DNA of 64,000 nt from Haemophilus parainfluenzae. Lineage in GTDB: Bacteria; Pseudomonadota; Gammaproteobacteria; Enterobacterales; Pasteurellaceae. Under the pieces are notes generated by a model, which was not told the DNA's origin, ran no database searches, and saw nothing but the letters and a program-made list of their open reading frames with translations. The position numbers and the translations under genes are program-made. The DNA is taken from assembly GCF_900450995.1 (NCBI RefSeq), contig NZ_UGHY01000002.1, positions 842,501-906,500 on the forward strand. The letters run 5' to 3'. Shown here one piece after another: positions 36,930-45,633 of this stretch (position 1 is the stretch's first letter; every line of letters begins with the position of its first letter).

Positions 36930-38243
36930 CTAGAGCAGTTGCCTATCTCTTGTTTCCGTAATAAACCATAACCCAATTAAACTCAATACAGCATTTAAGG
37001 TTAAGTAAATTCCAACACCTTTTAAGCCATAATTTGCATTTAGTGGTAACGCAATAATTGCTGCTACACTGGCACCGAATAAGCCTGAAATATTGTAGGT
37101 CAACGATGCACCGGAATAACGAGCATGTGTAGGAAATAATTCTGGTAAGAAACTCGCAAGGGGGCCATAACCCATACCAATTAATCCCATTCCAATGATT
37201 AAGAACCAAAACAAACTCACAGTTGTTCCATTTTCTAGAAAATACGGTAAGACTAAGCCAAAAAGAGCAACGCCAACAGTCGTCCAAATTAACCAAATTC
37301 TTCGTCCTACTTTATCTATATATTTGCCCGAAATTGTAATAGTAATGGCGAGTGAAACGGCACTAAACATTAATAAAACAGTAAAAATTTGTGGTGAAAA
37401 ACCTAATCCCATTGCATAGCCAGCTTCTGATACGGTTGGGGCAGATTTTGCATAAATTTGGCTGAAAGCGATCATAATATAAAAGAGCACATAACCTGCA
37501 ATGCAGATCAACATGCCTAAAAAGAATGGTTTGAAATGAGTAACGATCACTTCCATCATCGGTAAAGTTTTAGGTTTAGGCTTGTTAAGTGCGGCAATAA
37601 ATATTGGTGCTTCCGTAAGTTTTAATCGAACATACAACCCAATGGCAACTAATACAAAAGAGGAAAGAAATGGAATTCGCCATGCCCAGTCACTCATTGC
37701 TGCTTGTCCAAAAAGCGCGGTAATGAGTAAAAAGACACCATTGGCAAGTAGTAATCCTAGAGGAGCGCCTAATTGTGGAAAAGTGCCATACCAACCACGT
37801 TTTCCTTCAGGTGCATTTTCGATTGCCACTAATGCAGCGCCGCCCCATTCGCCACCTAAACCAATGCCTTGACCGATACGACACAAGCAAAGTAAGATGG
37901 TTGCCCATATTCCGACACTGTCGTAAGTCGGTAATAAGCCGATCACTACGGTTGAGATTCCCATTACTAACAGGCTCATAACAAAGGTATTTTTTCTTCC
38001 TAAGCGATCGCCAAAATGTCCGAATAATACCGCCCCCAGAGGACGAGCAATAAAAGTCAGTGCTAGTGTAGAAAGTGCAGCAATTTGGCCCGAAAGTGGG
38101 TCAGCTGCGTAGAAAAATTGATGATTGAAAACGAGCACCGCAGCCATGGCATAAATATAGTTATCGAAATATTCAATAGCGGTGCCAATCATTGTTGCCA
38201 TTGCTACACGTTTCAAACTATTTGGCTTATTCAGTGGTTGCAT
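36930..38243 (-). CDS. thiU: MFS transporter (MHS family), probable thiamine-precursor transporter
   Basis: 437-residue inner-membrane transporter with about 12 hydrophobic segments and the metabolite:H+ symporter signature GHFGDRLGRKNTFVMSLL after helix 2. An RIGQGIGLGGEWGGA motif follows. It is the last gene of the thiamine salvage operon and overlaps the end of thiE by 13 bases. Comparative genomics has predicted such Pasteurellaceae proteins (named ThiU) to import hydroxyethylthiazole. The substrate is therefore inferred from context and not shown by the sequence. Confidence 0.85.
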   Translation of the reverse strand: MQPLNKPNSLKRVAMATMIGTAIEYFDNYIYAMAAVLVFNHQFFYAADPLSGQIAALSTLALTFIARPLGAVLFGHFGDRLGRKNTFVMSLLVMGISTVVIGLLPTYDSVGIWATILLCLCRIGQGIGLGGEWGGAALVAIENAPEGKRGWYGTFPQLGAPLGLLLANGVFLLITALFGQAAMSDWAWRIPFLSSFVLVAIGLYVRLKLTEAPIFIAALNKPKPKTLPMMEVIVTHFKPFFLGMLICIAGYVLFYIMIAFSQIYAKSAPTVSEAGYAMGLGFSPQIFTVLLMFSAVSLAITITISGKYIDKVGRRIWLIWTTVGVALFGLVLPYFLENGTTVSLFWFLIIGMGLIGMGYGPLASFLPELFPTHARYSGASLTYNISGLFGASVAAIIALPLNANYGLKGVGIYLTLNAVLSLIGLWFITETRDRQLL

Positions 38244-38908
38244 CCGCTTGCCTCCTTTAATGCTTTGGTGCTTGCCTTTATATCTTTGGCTTGACTGATT
38301 GCGGTTATTACCGCGATACCATCTGCGCCGTATTTTCGTAAAGTTTTTACATGCTCTAATTTTACTCCGCCAATAGCTACAAGTGGTTTTGTGATACCTG
38401 CTTTTCTCAAGGTTTGAATAAACGTCATTCCTAGAGTAGGTTTAGGATTTTCTTTTGACTGAGTCGGAAAAATTGGACCAATACCGAAATAATCAATTTC
38501 AGATAATTCCTCTCCGATTTTGGCTTCGTCTAAACGGTTGACTGACCAACCAATAATGAGTGGTTTATTGGTTCTTACTCGAATCGTTTTGACGGGCGTA
38601 TCACTTTGTCCAATGTGAATACCATCTGCTTCAATTTCTAAAGCTAAATCAACGTTATCATCGACAATAAATGGCACATTATATTGACGACATAAATCTT
38701 GACAGCTAATGGCTAAAGAACGTTGTTCCATTGGCGAATTTTCTAATGAGAATTTGCCTTTATCGCGAAATTGAAAACAGGTAATGCCACCTTCTAAAGC
38801 TTGTTTTAGTACAAAGAGCAAGTTTTCTGCCGGATTCTCACCTAAATGTCGGCAATCTTGCGTGCCCGCTACAAAATAGAGCGGTAAAATTTCTTGAATA
38901 TTTTTCAT
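38231..38908 (-). CDS. thiE: Thiamine-phosphate synthase
   Basis: Joins HMP-pyrophosphate and hydroxyethylthiazole phosphate to give thiamine monophosphate. The 225-residue TIM barrel shows CFQFRDKG (substrate arginine and lysine region), FIVDDNVDLALEIEADGIHIGQSD, and the C-terminal phosphate loop AIGGVKLEHVK...GADGIAVITAIS. It lies 10 bases after thiD. Confidence 0.95.
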   Translation of the reverse strand: MKNIQEILPLYFVAGTQDCRHLGENPAENLLFVLKQALEGGITCFQFRDKGKFSLENSPMEQRSLAISCQDLCRQYNVPFIVDDNVDLALEIEADGIHIGQSDTPVKTIRVRTNKPLIIGWSVNRLDEAKIGEELSEIDYFGIGPIFPTQSKENPKPTLGMTFIQTLRKAGITKPLVAIGGVKLEHVKTLRKYGADGIAVITAISQAKDIKASTKALKEASGCNH

Positions 38909-38918
38909 CTTTCAATCC

Positions 38919-39728
38919 TTAAAGGCGACTGTAAGCCCAATGATTTGTTGGTCCATGTCCATGACCAATATTCAATGGGTGAGATATGGCTGCCGTAATA
39001 AAATCTTTAGCTGTTTTTACCGCACTTTTTAATGGTGCGCCTTTAGCTAATTCTGCGGTTAAGCAAGCTGAAAAAGTACAACCTGTGCCGTGAGTATGTG
39101 GGGTATCAAAACGCGGGCTTTCTAAAATAAAATGTTCACCATTTTGTAAAAGGATCCAATCTTGGCATTGCTGGCTTTGTGAATTGAGTGAATGTCCGCC
39201 TTTAATAATCACATTCTTTGCGCCTTGTTTTTGCAAGTCTAACGCGGCTTGTTGAATGCTGGCTGTATCAGAAATCTTAAAACCAGTTAAAGTTTCTGCC
39301 TCAGGAATATTAGGTGTAATCACATCGGCAAGTGGCAATAAATATTTGCTTAATGCGGAAACTGCTTGTTGTTGCAATAAAGGCGCTCCCCCTTTCGCAA
39401 TCATCACGGGATCAACCACTAATGTGCCGAATGGACGATGACTTAAGAAATCAGCAACACATTCAATAATATCTGCTGTACCAAGCATACCAATTTTGGC
39501 ACTTGTAATCTGAAAGTCATTTTTGACCGCTTCCAGTTGTGCTTGAATCGTGTTCAGCGGAATTGTGTGAATATCAAATACGCCAAGTGTGTTTTGAGCA
39601 GTGACTGCAGTAATCACTGAAGTGCCAAAAACACCCTGCATTTGAAAGGTTTTCAGATCCGCTTGAATTCCGGCACCACCGCCGCTGTCAGAACCTGCAA
39701 TAGTCAATACTTGTGCAATGTTAGACAT
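38919..39728 (-). CDS. thiD: Hydroxymethylpyrimidine/phosphomethylpyrimidine kinase
   Basis: Phosphorylates HMP and then HMP phosphate to give the pyrimidine precursor used by ThiE. The 269 residues match the ribokinase-fold ThiD. N-terminal [19 protein letters not shown] and C-terminal [16 protein letters not shown] with the conserved catalytic-loop cysteine are intact. The start overlaps the thiM stop by 8 bases. Confidence 0.96.
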   Translation of the reverse strand: MSNIAQVLTIAGSDSGGGAGIQADLKTFQMQGVFGTSVITAVTAQNTLGVFDIHTIPLNTIQAQLEAVKNDFQITSAKIGMLGTADIIECVADFLSHRPFGTLVVDPVMIAKGGAPLLQQQAVSALSKYLLPLADVITPNIPEAETLTGFKISDTASIQQAALDLQKQGAKNVIIKGGHSLNSQSQQCQDWILLQNGEHFILESPRFDTPHTHGTGCTFSACLTAELAKGAPLKSAVKTAKDFITAAISHPLNIGHGHGPTNHWAYSRL

Positions 39729-40515
39729 ATTTCACCTCCGCATTTTGTTCTATTAGATCAGGTGTTAAGGCCACCAATTTATCAAGTAAGCGAATTTGGA
39801 ACTGCCCAACTTGCGTGGTTAAGTTTTTAGCCGCAAGCTCCCCTGCAACGGTGTAAGCGGCACAGGCTTCGACTGTTGCAGAAAAATGATTACCTTCATC
39901 AACGGCTAAAAATGCTGCGCATACTGCACTTAATAAACACCCCGATGCGGTGACTTTGGGGAATAATGGCGTGCCGTTATGGATGGTAGCTGTTTGATTT
40001 CCATCACTGATAATATCGACTTCTCCACTAATCAACACCGTACAGTTATAGCGTTGTGCAACACGTTGAGCAACTTCTTGTAGATTTGTTTTACCTTGTC
40101 CTGCATCTACGCCTTTTGCTTGCCAGTCTTCACCAACAATCGTAGCTAGCTCACCTGTATTACCACGAATTAAGGCAAATTTCACTTCAGACAGTAACTG
40201 ACAGATAGTTTCGCGTCGGTAGCTCGTAGCACCCACTCCAACAGGATCAAGCACGACAGGAATACCGATTGAATTAGCCGTTTTACCTGCTAATAACATA
40301 GCCTCTCGTTCTTTACCGATAAGCGTGCCGATATTGATTACCAATGCTTGGCTGATTTGGGGCACTTCAACCATTTCCTCTATGTTTGCTGACATCAATG
40401 GTGATGCTCCTAATGCAAGTAAACCATTGGCACTAAAATTTGCTGCGACAATATTGGTAATATTATGAATCAACGGATTCTGTTCACGGATTTTTGATAA
40501 ATAAACTGATTTCAT
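39721..40515 (-). CDS. thiM: Hydroxyethylthiazole kinase
   Basis: Salvage enzyme that phosphorylates hydroxyethylthiazole. The 264-residue ribokinase-like protein has [20 protein letters not shown] near the start, [11 protein letters not shown], and the catalytic cysteine in [17 protein letters not shown]. With thiD and thiE it completes a salvage route that needs no thiazole synthesis. Confidence 0.96.
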   Translation of the reverse strand: MKSVYLSKIREQNPLIHNITNIVAANFSANGLLALGASPLMSANIEEMVEVPQISQALVINIGTLIGKEREAMLLAGKTANSIGIPVVLDPVGVGATSYRRETICQLLSEVKFALIRGNTGELATIVGEDWQAKGVDAGQGKTNLQEVAQRVAQRYNCTVLISGEVDIISDGNQTATIHNGTPLFPKVTASGCLLSAVCAAFLAVDEGNHFSATVEACAAYTVAGELAAKNLTTQVGQFQIRLLDKLVALTPDLIEQNAEVKYV

Positions 40516-40530
40516 TTCATCCCTCCATTT

Positions 40531-41181
40531 TTATGCTAAATCTAATCCCATTTGCCAAAATTCGATTTCCATTCGAGTGGCGGTGGTAAAAATCTGTTGG
40601 ATATTAGCGAGTTGAGAATCATTAAGTGGCTCACAAAGTGCGGTAAGAAAATCAACCGTTTCTTGTGCGGCTTGTTGATATTCTGCTGCTGAGTATGCGT
40701 CAATCCACGCTTGATAAGGATTGCTTGGTAGTTTTGGATAATTTTCTGTAATGTAGCGGGCGACTTGTGAGTAACCTAAAGCACAAGGCGTCACGGCGGC
40801 ATAAAGTTCTGGTAAGCCGCCCGTTATTCCACAATCAAGCAGGTAACGTGTATAGGAAATGCATGCCGCACTTTCGGCTGTTTGGAATATTTCCTGTTCA
40901 CTAATTTCCCATTGTTGGCAGTAATCCAAATGTAATTGGATTTCTTGGCAAAGAATGTCGAGCGTTTTACGCGGCATGTCCATTTCGGCAAAATTTCTTG
41001 CCTTGAAGACGCCTAAGGCAAAAGCACGGCTGTAATGGAAAAGATAGATGTAATCTTGTTTTAAATAGTGTTGAAAACAAGCTTTTGGCAAGGTGCCTTT
41101 TGCAAGTTGTTGCACAAATTCATGCTCAACATATTGCTTCCAATAAGGTTGCGCTTGCTGAATGAGTTGGTTAATCATCAT
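40531..41181 (-). CDS. tenA: TenA family aminopyrimidine aminohydrolase (thiaminase II)
   Basis: Hydrolyses aminopyrimidine products of thiamine breakdown to HMP, feeding ThiD. The 216-residue all-helical protein has the family motif around FQHYLKQDYIYLFHYSRAFA, the conserved cysteine in AAVTPCALGYSQVA (~residue 135), and the C-terminal acidic helix (ATRMEIEFWQMGLD) with the catalytic glutamate. It lies 6 bases after thiY. Confidence 0.94.
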   Translation of the reverse strand: MMINQLIQQAQPYWKQYVEHEFVQQLAKGTLPKACFQHYLKQDYIYLFHYSRAFALGVFKARNFAEMDMPRKTLDILCQEIQLHLDYCQQWEISEQEIFQTAESAACISYTRYLLDCGITGGLPELYAAVTPCALGYSQVARYITENYPKLPSNPYQAWIDAYSAAEYQQAAQETVDFLTALCEPLNDSQLANIQQIFTTATRMEIEFWQMGLDLA

Positions 41182-41187
41182 TTTCCC

Positions 41188-42132
41188 TTATTGTAATTCA
41201 ACAGCATAGTCTTTCAATTCAAGTGTTTTTGGAATCAAGCCTTTTTGATGCATAAATTCCGCCATTTGTTGATAACGTTTGACATCCAATTGACGAGGTT
41301 TCGTTGCTAATAAAGGCAAGGTGTCTTTCCACGCTAATTGATTTAATTCTGTATTGAGTTCTTTTGGTTTATAGTTCACAAAAGATTGCCATGCTTCATC
41401 TGGATGGCTTTGTAGATAGGTTGTGGCTTGTTCAAGTGCGGTCAAAAAAGCGGAAATTTTTTTAGAGGCAAGATTGTTTTTGTTTGCGACTAAAATCAAT
41501 TCATCATAAGCTGGCACACCATATTGCTCTGGGAAAAATGCCAGGCCTTCTTGTTTTTCTAAATGGATCTGATTCAGTTCGAAATTACGAAATGCCCCGA
41601 TGACCGCATCGACTTGTCCTGTTAAAAGAGAAGGGGAAAGTGACCAATTCACGTTCACCAATTTTACGTCTTGGTTGCTGAGCCCGATGGCGTTGAGCAT
41701 GGTATCGAGTAATACATCCTCAAAGCCACTGACTGAATAGCCTACTTTTTTCCCTTTCAGATCAGCAAGCGTTTTGATATTGCTATTTTTTAGAACCACT
41801 ACGCTATTTAATGGGCTGGAAATCAGAGAGCCGACACGCACTAAAGGTAATCCTTCTGCAACTTGTTGATAAAGTTGAGGTTGATAATTAATGGCTAAAT
41901 CCACTTTTCCTGCTGCAACTAATTTAGGCGGTAATGATGGATCAGCGGGTTCGATAATATCGACGTCTAAGTTATTTTTTTCAAAAAAGCCTTTTTGTTG
42001 TGCCACGATGATCGCTGCGTGATCAGGGTTTACATACCAATCAAGCATTAAGCTAATTTTCTCTCTTGCCAAACTGGTAAAACTGGCGCTGAGTCCAATT
42101 ACAAGACTGAAATAACGGATGATTTTCTTCAT
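41188..42132 (-). CDS. thiY: Periplasmic pyrimidine-precursor binding protein ThiY
   Basis: Substrate-binding protein of the ThiXYZ importer, which takes up formylaminopyrimidine. The 314 residues include a signal peptide (IIRYFSLVIGLSASFTSLA) and an NMT1/THI5-like domain (ISLMLDWYVNPDHAAIIVAQ, KGFFEKNNLDVDIIEP). The eukaryotic THI5 active-site cysteine motif is absent, as expected of a binding protein. It follows thiX after 25 bases. Confidence 0.93.
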   Translation of the reverse strand: MKKIIRYFSLVIGLSASFTSLAREKISLMLDWYVNPDHAAIIVAQQKGFFEKNNLDVDIIEPADPSLPPKLVAAGKVDLAINYQPQLYQQVAEGLPLVRVGSLISSPLNSVVVLKNSNIKTLADLKGKKVGYSVSGFEDVLLDTMLNAIGLSNQDVKLVNVNWSLSPSLLTGQVDAVIGAFRNFELNQIHLEKQEGLAFFPEQYGVPAYDELILVANKNNLASKKISAFLTALEQATTYLQSHPDEAWQSFVNYKPKELNTELNQLAWKDTLPLLATKPRQLDVKRYQQMAEFMHQKGLIPKTLELKDYAVELQ

Positions 42133-42157
42133 TTTTGTCTCCTTTTGTCATGAAGTG

Positions 42158-42895
42158 TTAAACGTGCCAAATAAAACGGCGTAGTAGCCAATCGATGCTG
42201 AAATATAAACAAAGTGAAATTGCCACTAAGATCAGCAATGCGGCAAACATTAAATCTACCTGCATACGGGCGTTGGCGTGAATCATCAAATAGCCAAGTC
42301 CTTCTGATGATCCCACCCATTCTCCGATTACGGCGCCAATCGGGGCAACTGAAACGGCAATGCGAAAGCCTGATGCAAATGCAGGCAATGCGGCAGGCAA
42401 GCGTACTTTGACTAATAAACGCAAAGGGGAAGGTTTGAACGTTTTGGCGAGATCGAGCCAAGCTTGAGGTGTATTGCGTAATCCATCGTAACAAGCTGCT
42501 GTTACAGGAAAATAGATGATGAGTATGGCCATCAGAATTTTTGATGGCATGCCATAACCCAGCCAAAGTACGAGTATTGGGGCGATGGCAAAAACAGGAA
42601 TCGCTTGAGAAATTACTAAAACAGGTAACAGTAATGACGATATTTTAGGGGAAAAAGAGAGCAATAGGGCAGATGACAATCCGAAAATAAACCCCAATAA
42701 TAACCCTAAGCCAATTTCAATTAAGGTGATTTGTGTATGTTGCCAAAGTAGTTCTGAATGAGAAGTTAATTGCAGCCATACAGCTTGTGGAGAAGGAAAT
42801 ATGTAATGGGGAAAATCACCGAGTACGTCAATAAGTTGCCAAAGACACAGCAATATAATTCCAATAAAGAGCGGTTTAAGAAGGCTAAGTTTCAT
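42158..42895 (-). CDS. thiX: ThiX permease of the pyrimidine-precursor ABC importer
   Basis: 245-residue BPD-type inner-membrane permease with about six hydrophobic segments and an EAA-like loop (LAKTFKPSPLRLLVKVRLP). The ATG at 42895 (MKLSLLKPLF) overlaps the thiZ stop by 4 bases (ATGA); a longer start inside thiZ is unlikely. Confidence 0.93.
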   Translation of the reverse strand: MKLSLLKPLFIGIILLCLWQLIDVLGDFPHYIFPSPQAVWLQLTSHSELLWQHTQITLIEIGLGLLLGFIFGLSSALLLSFSPKISSLLLPVLVISQAIPVFAIAPILVLWLGYGMPSKILMAILIIYFPVTAACYDGLRNTPQAWLDLAKTFKPSPLRLLVKVRLPAALPAFASGFRIAVSVAPIGAVIGEWVGSSEGLGYLMIHANARMQVDLMFAALLILVAISLCLYFSIDWLLRRFIWHV

Positions 42896-43617
42896 CTTTT
42901 CCCCTCTAATAACTCGTTCAATAATTGCTGTTGGAGCGTCCACAAATTGTTTTGGTTTAGATCTCGTGGTGCTTTACCTTCAGGTTTTATGACATCAGAT
43001 AATGCGGGTTGATTAGGCTGCGGTGAACGTAATACAAAAATACGCTGGCTTAAGCGCAATGCTTCTTGAGGATCATGGGTAACTAATAATACCGATTTAT
43101 TTTTTAGTAGTTCATAGGCCAAGTTTTGTAATTGATAACGACTAATCGCATCAAGGGCAGAGAAAGGTTCATCAAGTAAAACTAAATCAGCGTTTTGCAT
43201 TAATACTCGAGCGAGAGCCACTCTTTGTTTTTGCCCTCCAGATAATTGAGCACAGTTTTTATGCAGATGCTCTGACATACCCACTTGTTCAAGTAGTGCT
43301 TTTGCTTGAAGAGTTGTTTTTGCAGATTTATTCCCAAATAGTACGTTTTCTAATTGGACGTTATCAACAATTGAAAGCCATGGATAAAGGGTATCTTTTT
43401 GTGGTAGCCATGCCACTCGAATATTAGGATGAAAGATGATATTGCCTTGGATTTTCCCTTGAGTATCAAGCCCTGCAATGAATCTTAAAAGTGTTGATTT
43501 ACCTACACCAGAGCAGCCAAGTAAACTGACCCATTCACTCGGTAAAAGGGTTAAATCAAGGTGTTCAAATAGTACTTGCTCTCCAAAAGCAAGACTAAGA
43601 TCCTGAATATGCACCAT
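42892..43617 (-). CDS. thiZ: ThiZ ATPase of the pyrimidine-precursor ABC importer
   Basis: 241-residue ATPase. Walker A GCSGVGKST, Q-loop WLPQKDTLYPW, signature [15 protein letters not shown], Walker B LVLLDEPFSALD and H-loop VTHDPQEA are complete. It is the first large gene of the operon. Its ATG comes 16 bases after the stop of a 22-codon frame that follows the riboswitch, with only a weak AGG (TTAGG) upstream, so coupling to that frame may matter. Confidence 0.93.
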   Translation of the reverse strand: MVHIQDLSLAFGEQVLFEHLDLTLLPSEWVSLLGCSGVGKSTLLRFIAGLDTQGKIQGNIIFHPNIRVAWLPQKDTLYPWLSIVDNVQLENVLFGNKSAKTTLQAKALLEQVGMSEHLHKNCAQLSGGQKQRVALARVLMQNADLVLLDEPFSALDAISRYQLQNLAYELLKNKSVLLVTHDPQEALRLSQRIFVLRSPQPNQPALSDVIKPEGKAPRDLNQNNLWTLQQQLLNELLEGKR

Positions 43618-43633
43618 AGCATTAACCTAAGGA

Positions 43634-43702
43634 TTAACGACTAAAGGCAACGACAAAAAAGGAATGAAAATAGGTATGAAGAATGAGAAAGTATTTTGGC
43701 AT
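43634..43702 (-). CDS. Possible 22-residue leader peptide after the TPP riboswitch
   Basis: Reading frame MPKYFLILHTYFHSFFVVAF followed by Ser-Arg and TAA: hydrophobic with many Phe, Tyr and His. Its ATG lies 8 bases after AGGA, which is part of the conserved CGTAGGAAAC 3' strand of the TPP riboswitch. Ligand binding would therefore hide its ribosome binding site. The stop is 16 bases before thiZ. Whether it is translated is unknown; it could be a coupling device or chance. Confidence 0.45.
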   Translation of the reverse strand: MPKYFLILHTYFHSFFVVAFSR

Positions 43703-43703
43703 A

Positions 43704-43777
43704 TTAGTTTCCTACGTCAGTGCTAACTGTTTCAGGTTCACGGGTATCATCTCAGCCACCTTGTGGCACCCCGACTA
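43704..43777 (-). ncRNA. TPP riboswitch (THI element)
   Basis: On the minus strand it shows the conserved order AGTCGGGGTGCC, GTGGCTGAGATGATACCCG, TGAACCTGA, a variable GTTAG stretch, and GACGTAGGAAAC. GGCTGAGA and ACCCG...GAACCTGA are the pyrimidine and pyrophosphate sensing arms. It precedes eight thiamine salvage genes. No clear terminator follows, and the 3' strand overlaps a ribosome binding site, so control is probably translational. Confidence 0.95.
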
Positions 43778-43789
43778 AAATTTGAAAGA

Positions 43790-43818
43790 ATTTTATATCG
43801 CAATTAAGAATAAAACAA
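43790..43818 (-). promoter_or_regulatory. Candidate promoter of the thi operon
   Basis: On the minus strand TTGTTT (43813-43818) is 17 bases from TAAAAT (43790-43795), which overlaps TATAAA (43792-43797). Transcription would start a few bases upstream of the riboswitch. Confidence 0.55.
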
Positions 43819-44204
43819 TAGGAAATAACATTAACTTTAGTTTAGTTTTTTTGTTTAGTCCTCGAGAGTCAATTTAAGCAATGAAAATAATAAGTTAAAT
43901 TATAGACTCACTTTTCAAGTGTTATCTTCAACGTTCTAGAAATTACACCTTATCTTGTAAAGTAAGACAACAAAAGTATTTATAATAAAAAAACTAGATT
44001 CTCTATAAGCATATAATATATTATTAACCTTTCAATTTGCTTTCCCATAAGTTGCCAGATCATAAAAAATTCTGTCATCATGAATATCCCTTGAATTCAA
44101 AGTTCTTCAAAGGTTTTAGTGTTTCAAGTGATAATATTTTTTCTGCAGAAAAGTTATACCATCATCAATCTTGGGCGTACTTTTCTCATCATAAAGGAGA
44201 AACT
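43819..44204 (+). other. AT-rich intergenic region between the thi operon and rlmJ
   Basis: 386 bases without a convincing gene. The rlmJ frame is open upstream to about 44037, but that part has no ribosome binding site and does not match the family. A TATAAT hexamer (44012-44017) and the ribosome binding site AAGGAGA (44193-44199) could serve rlmJ. Nothing else recognised. Confidence 0.5.
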
Positions 44205-45050
44205 ATGTTAAGTTATCGCCACAGTTTTCATGCCGGCAACCATGCCGATGTACTAAAACACATTGTGTTAATGCTAATACTAGAAAATCTTTCGCTGAAA
44301 GAAAAAGGCTTCTACTATCTCGACACCCATTCTGGGGTCGGTCGCTATCGTTTAAGTTCTAACGAATCAGAAAAAACGGGCGAATATAAAGAAGGAATAG
44401 GCAGACTTTGGGAAAGAACAGATTTACCCGAAGAAATTGCTCGCTATGTGGAAATTATTAAGAAGCTCAATTATGGTGGCAAAGAATTACGCTATTATGC
44501 TGGGTCACCAATGATTGCCGCCCAATTATTGCGTTCGCAAGATCGCGCTTTGCTCACAGAGTTACATCCGAGCGATTTTCCATTATTGCGCAATAATTTC
44601 AAAGAGTTTAAGAATATCACCACAAAATCAGAAAATGGTTTCCAACAACTCAAAGCCACGCTTCCACCAAAAGAGCGTCGTGGTTTAGTGCTTATTGATC
44701 CGCCTTATGAATTAAAAGAAGATTATGATTTAGTGGTGAAAGCGATAGAAGAAGGTTATAAACGCTTTGCGACAGGCACTTATGCAATTTGGTATCCAGT
44801 GGTTCTACGCCAACAAACAAAACGCATTTTTAAAGGGTTAGAAGCAACAGGGATTCGTAAAATTTTGAAAATTGAATTGGTGGTTCGCCCTGATAGCGAT
44901 CAACGTGGTATGACCGCAAGTGGAATGGTGGTGATTAACCCACCTTGGCAATTAGAACAGCAAATGAAATCTATTTTACCTTATTTAACCCAAACGCTCG
45001 TCCCTGAAGGTACGGGAAGTTGGACAGTGGAATGGATTGTGCCGGAATAA
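44205..45050 (+). CDS. rlmJ: 23S rRNA (adenine(2030)-N6)-methyltransferase RlmJ
   Basis: Methylates A2030 of 23S rRNA. The 281 residues from the ATG at 44205 (MLSYRHSFHAGNHADVLKH) match the family length of 280, and AAGGAGA lies six bases upstream. YLDTHSGVGRY is the SAM-binding motif, and LVLIDPPYELKEDY carries the DPPY catalytic motif. In H. influenzae, from memory, the homologue lies directly beside ponA; here the thi operon separates them. Confidence 0.95.
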   Translation: MLSYRHSFHAGNHADVLKHIVLMLILENLSLKEKGFYYLDTHSGVGRYRLSSNESEKTGEYKEGIGRLWERTDLPEEIARYVEIIKKLNYGGKELRYYAGSPMIAAQLLRSQDRALLTELHPSDFPLLRNNFKEFKNITTKSENGFQQLKATLPPKERRGLVLIDPPYELKEDYDLVVKAIEEGYKRFATGTYAIWYPVVLRQQTKRIFKGLEATGIRKILKIELVVRPDSDQRGMTASGMVVINPPWQLEQQMKSILPYLTQTLVPEGTGSWTVEWIVPE

Positions 45051-45085
45051 TCCATTCCAAAATCTCGGTCAAAATAACCGCACTT

Positions 45086-45502
45086 TTAAATTTTAATTTT
45101 ATTGGAATACAACACTAAACAAAGTGCAATAACCATAATTAAAATCGCGCCTGCAAATAAGATGGTATCAACTGAGCTTTCATGATTCACAATAATCAGG
45201 CGCAACATGGCGGTAATCCCCGCATAAATAAAATATCGCAAAGGAAAGTGGTAGCCACTTTTAAAATATTGCACAATAAGACCAATAAAACCGAAATATA
45301 AGAAAAACATCACAGCTTGTTCTGCAACATCATAAGGCACTACACTTGATGTATTAAATACCATGATCGCTAACGTATATGTAATTTTAGCTAAAGCAAT
45401 AATTAACACTAAAGCCAAAGCAATAAGTGAAAAACTTAATACTACTTTTAATACACCGGTAATCACTCGCGGCAGTTTTTCGAGCTCTTGAGATTCTTCC
45501 AT
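45086..45502 (-). CDS. psiE: Phosphate-starvation-inducible protein PsiE homologue
   Basis: 138-residue inner-membrane protein with four predicted helices and the PsiE-family segments YFGFIGLIVQYFKSGYHFPLRYFIYAGITAMLRL (only the start, YFGFIGLIVQYF, is quoted as motif) and IIVNHESS. The function is unknown even in E. coli, where it responds to phosphate and cAMP. It stands alone, convergent with rlmJ; a degenerate USS pair lies between them (about 45062-45080). Confidence 0.88.
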   Translation of the reverse strand: MEESQELEKLPRVITGVLKVVLSFSLIALALVLIIALAKITYTLAIMVFNTSSVVPYDVAEQAVMFFLYFGFIGLIVQYFKSGYHFPLRYFIYAGITAMLRLIIVNHESSVDTILFAGAILIMVIALCLVLYSNKIKI

Positions 45503-45587
45503 AAAGTTCCTTTTTTGTTTTTAAATGAAGAAAGGCGCGTATTTTAAAGGAATGTGATTTCGAGGTAAATAACCAAATTTAATCAAA

Positions 45588-45617
45588 TAAAAAGGCAGAG
45601 ATCTCTGCCTTTTCTTT
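45588..45617 (-). terminator. Terminator of rpsU-dnaG-rpoD
   Basis: A perfect palindrome AAAAGGCAGAG / CTCTGCCTTTT lies just beyond the rpoD stop, with T-rich sequence after it on the minus strand (and also on the plus strand). Confidence 0.9.
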
Positions 45618-45633
45618 TTATATAAATAAACAA

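Noticed and set aside
43950..44036. A small RNA gene in the AT-rich gap upstream of rlmJ
   Set aside because: Several TATAAT-like strings occur, but there is no convincing terminator or stable stem, and such strings are common by chance in DNA this rich in A and T.
44037..44204. Longer rlmJ start giving 56 extra residues
   Set aside because: No ribosome binding site upstream and no family match before MLSYRHSFHAGNHAD; AAGGAGA precedes the ATG at 44205.
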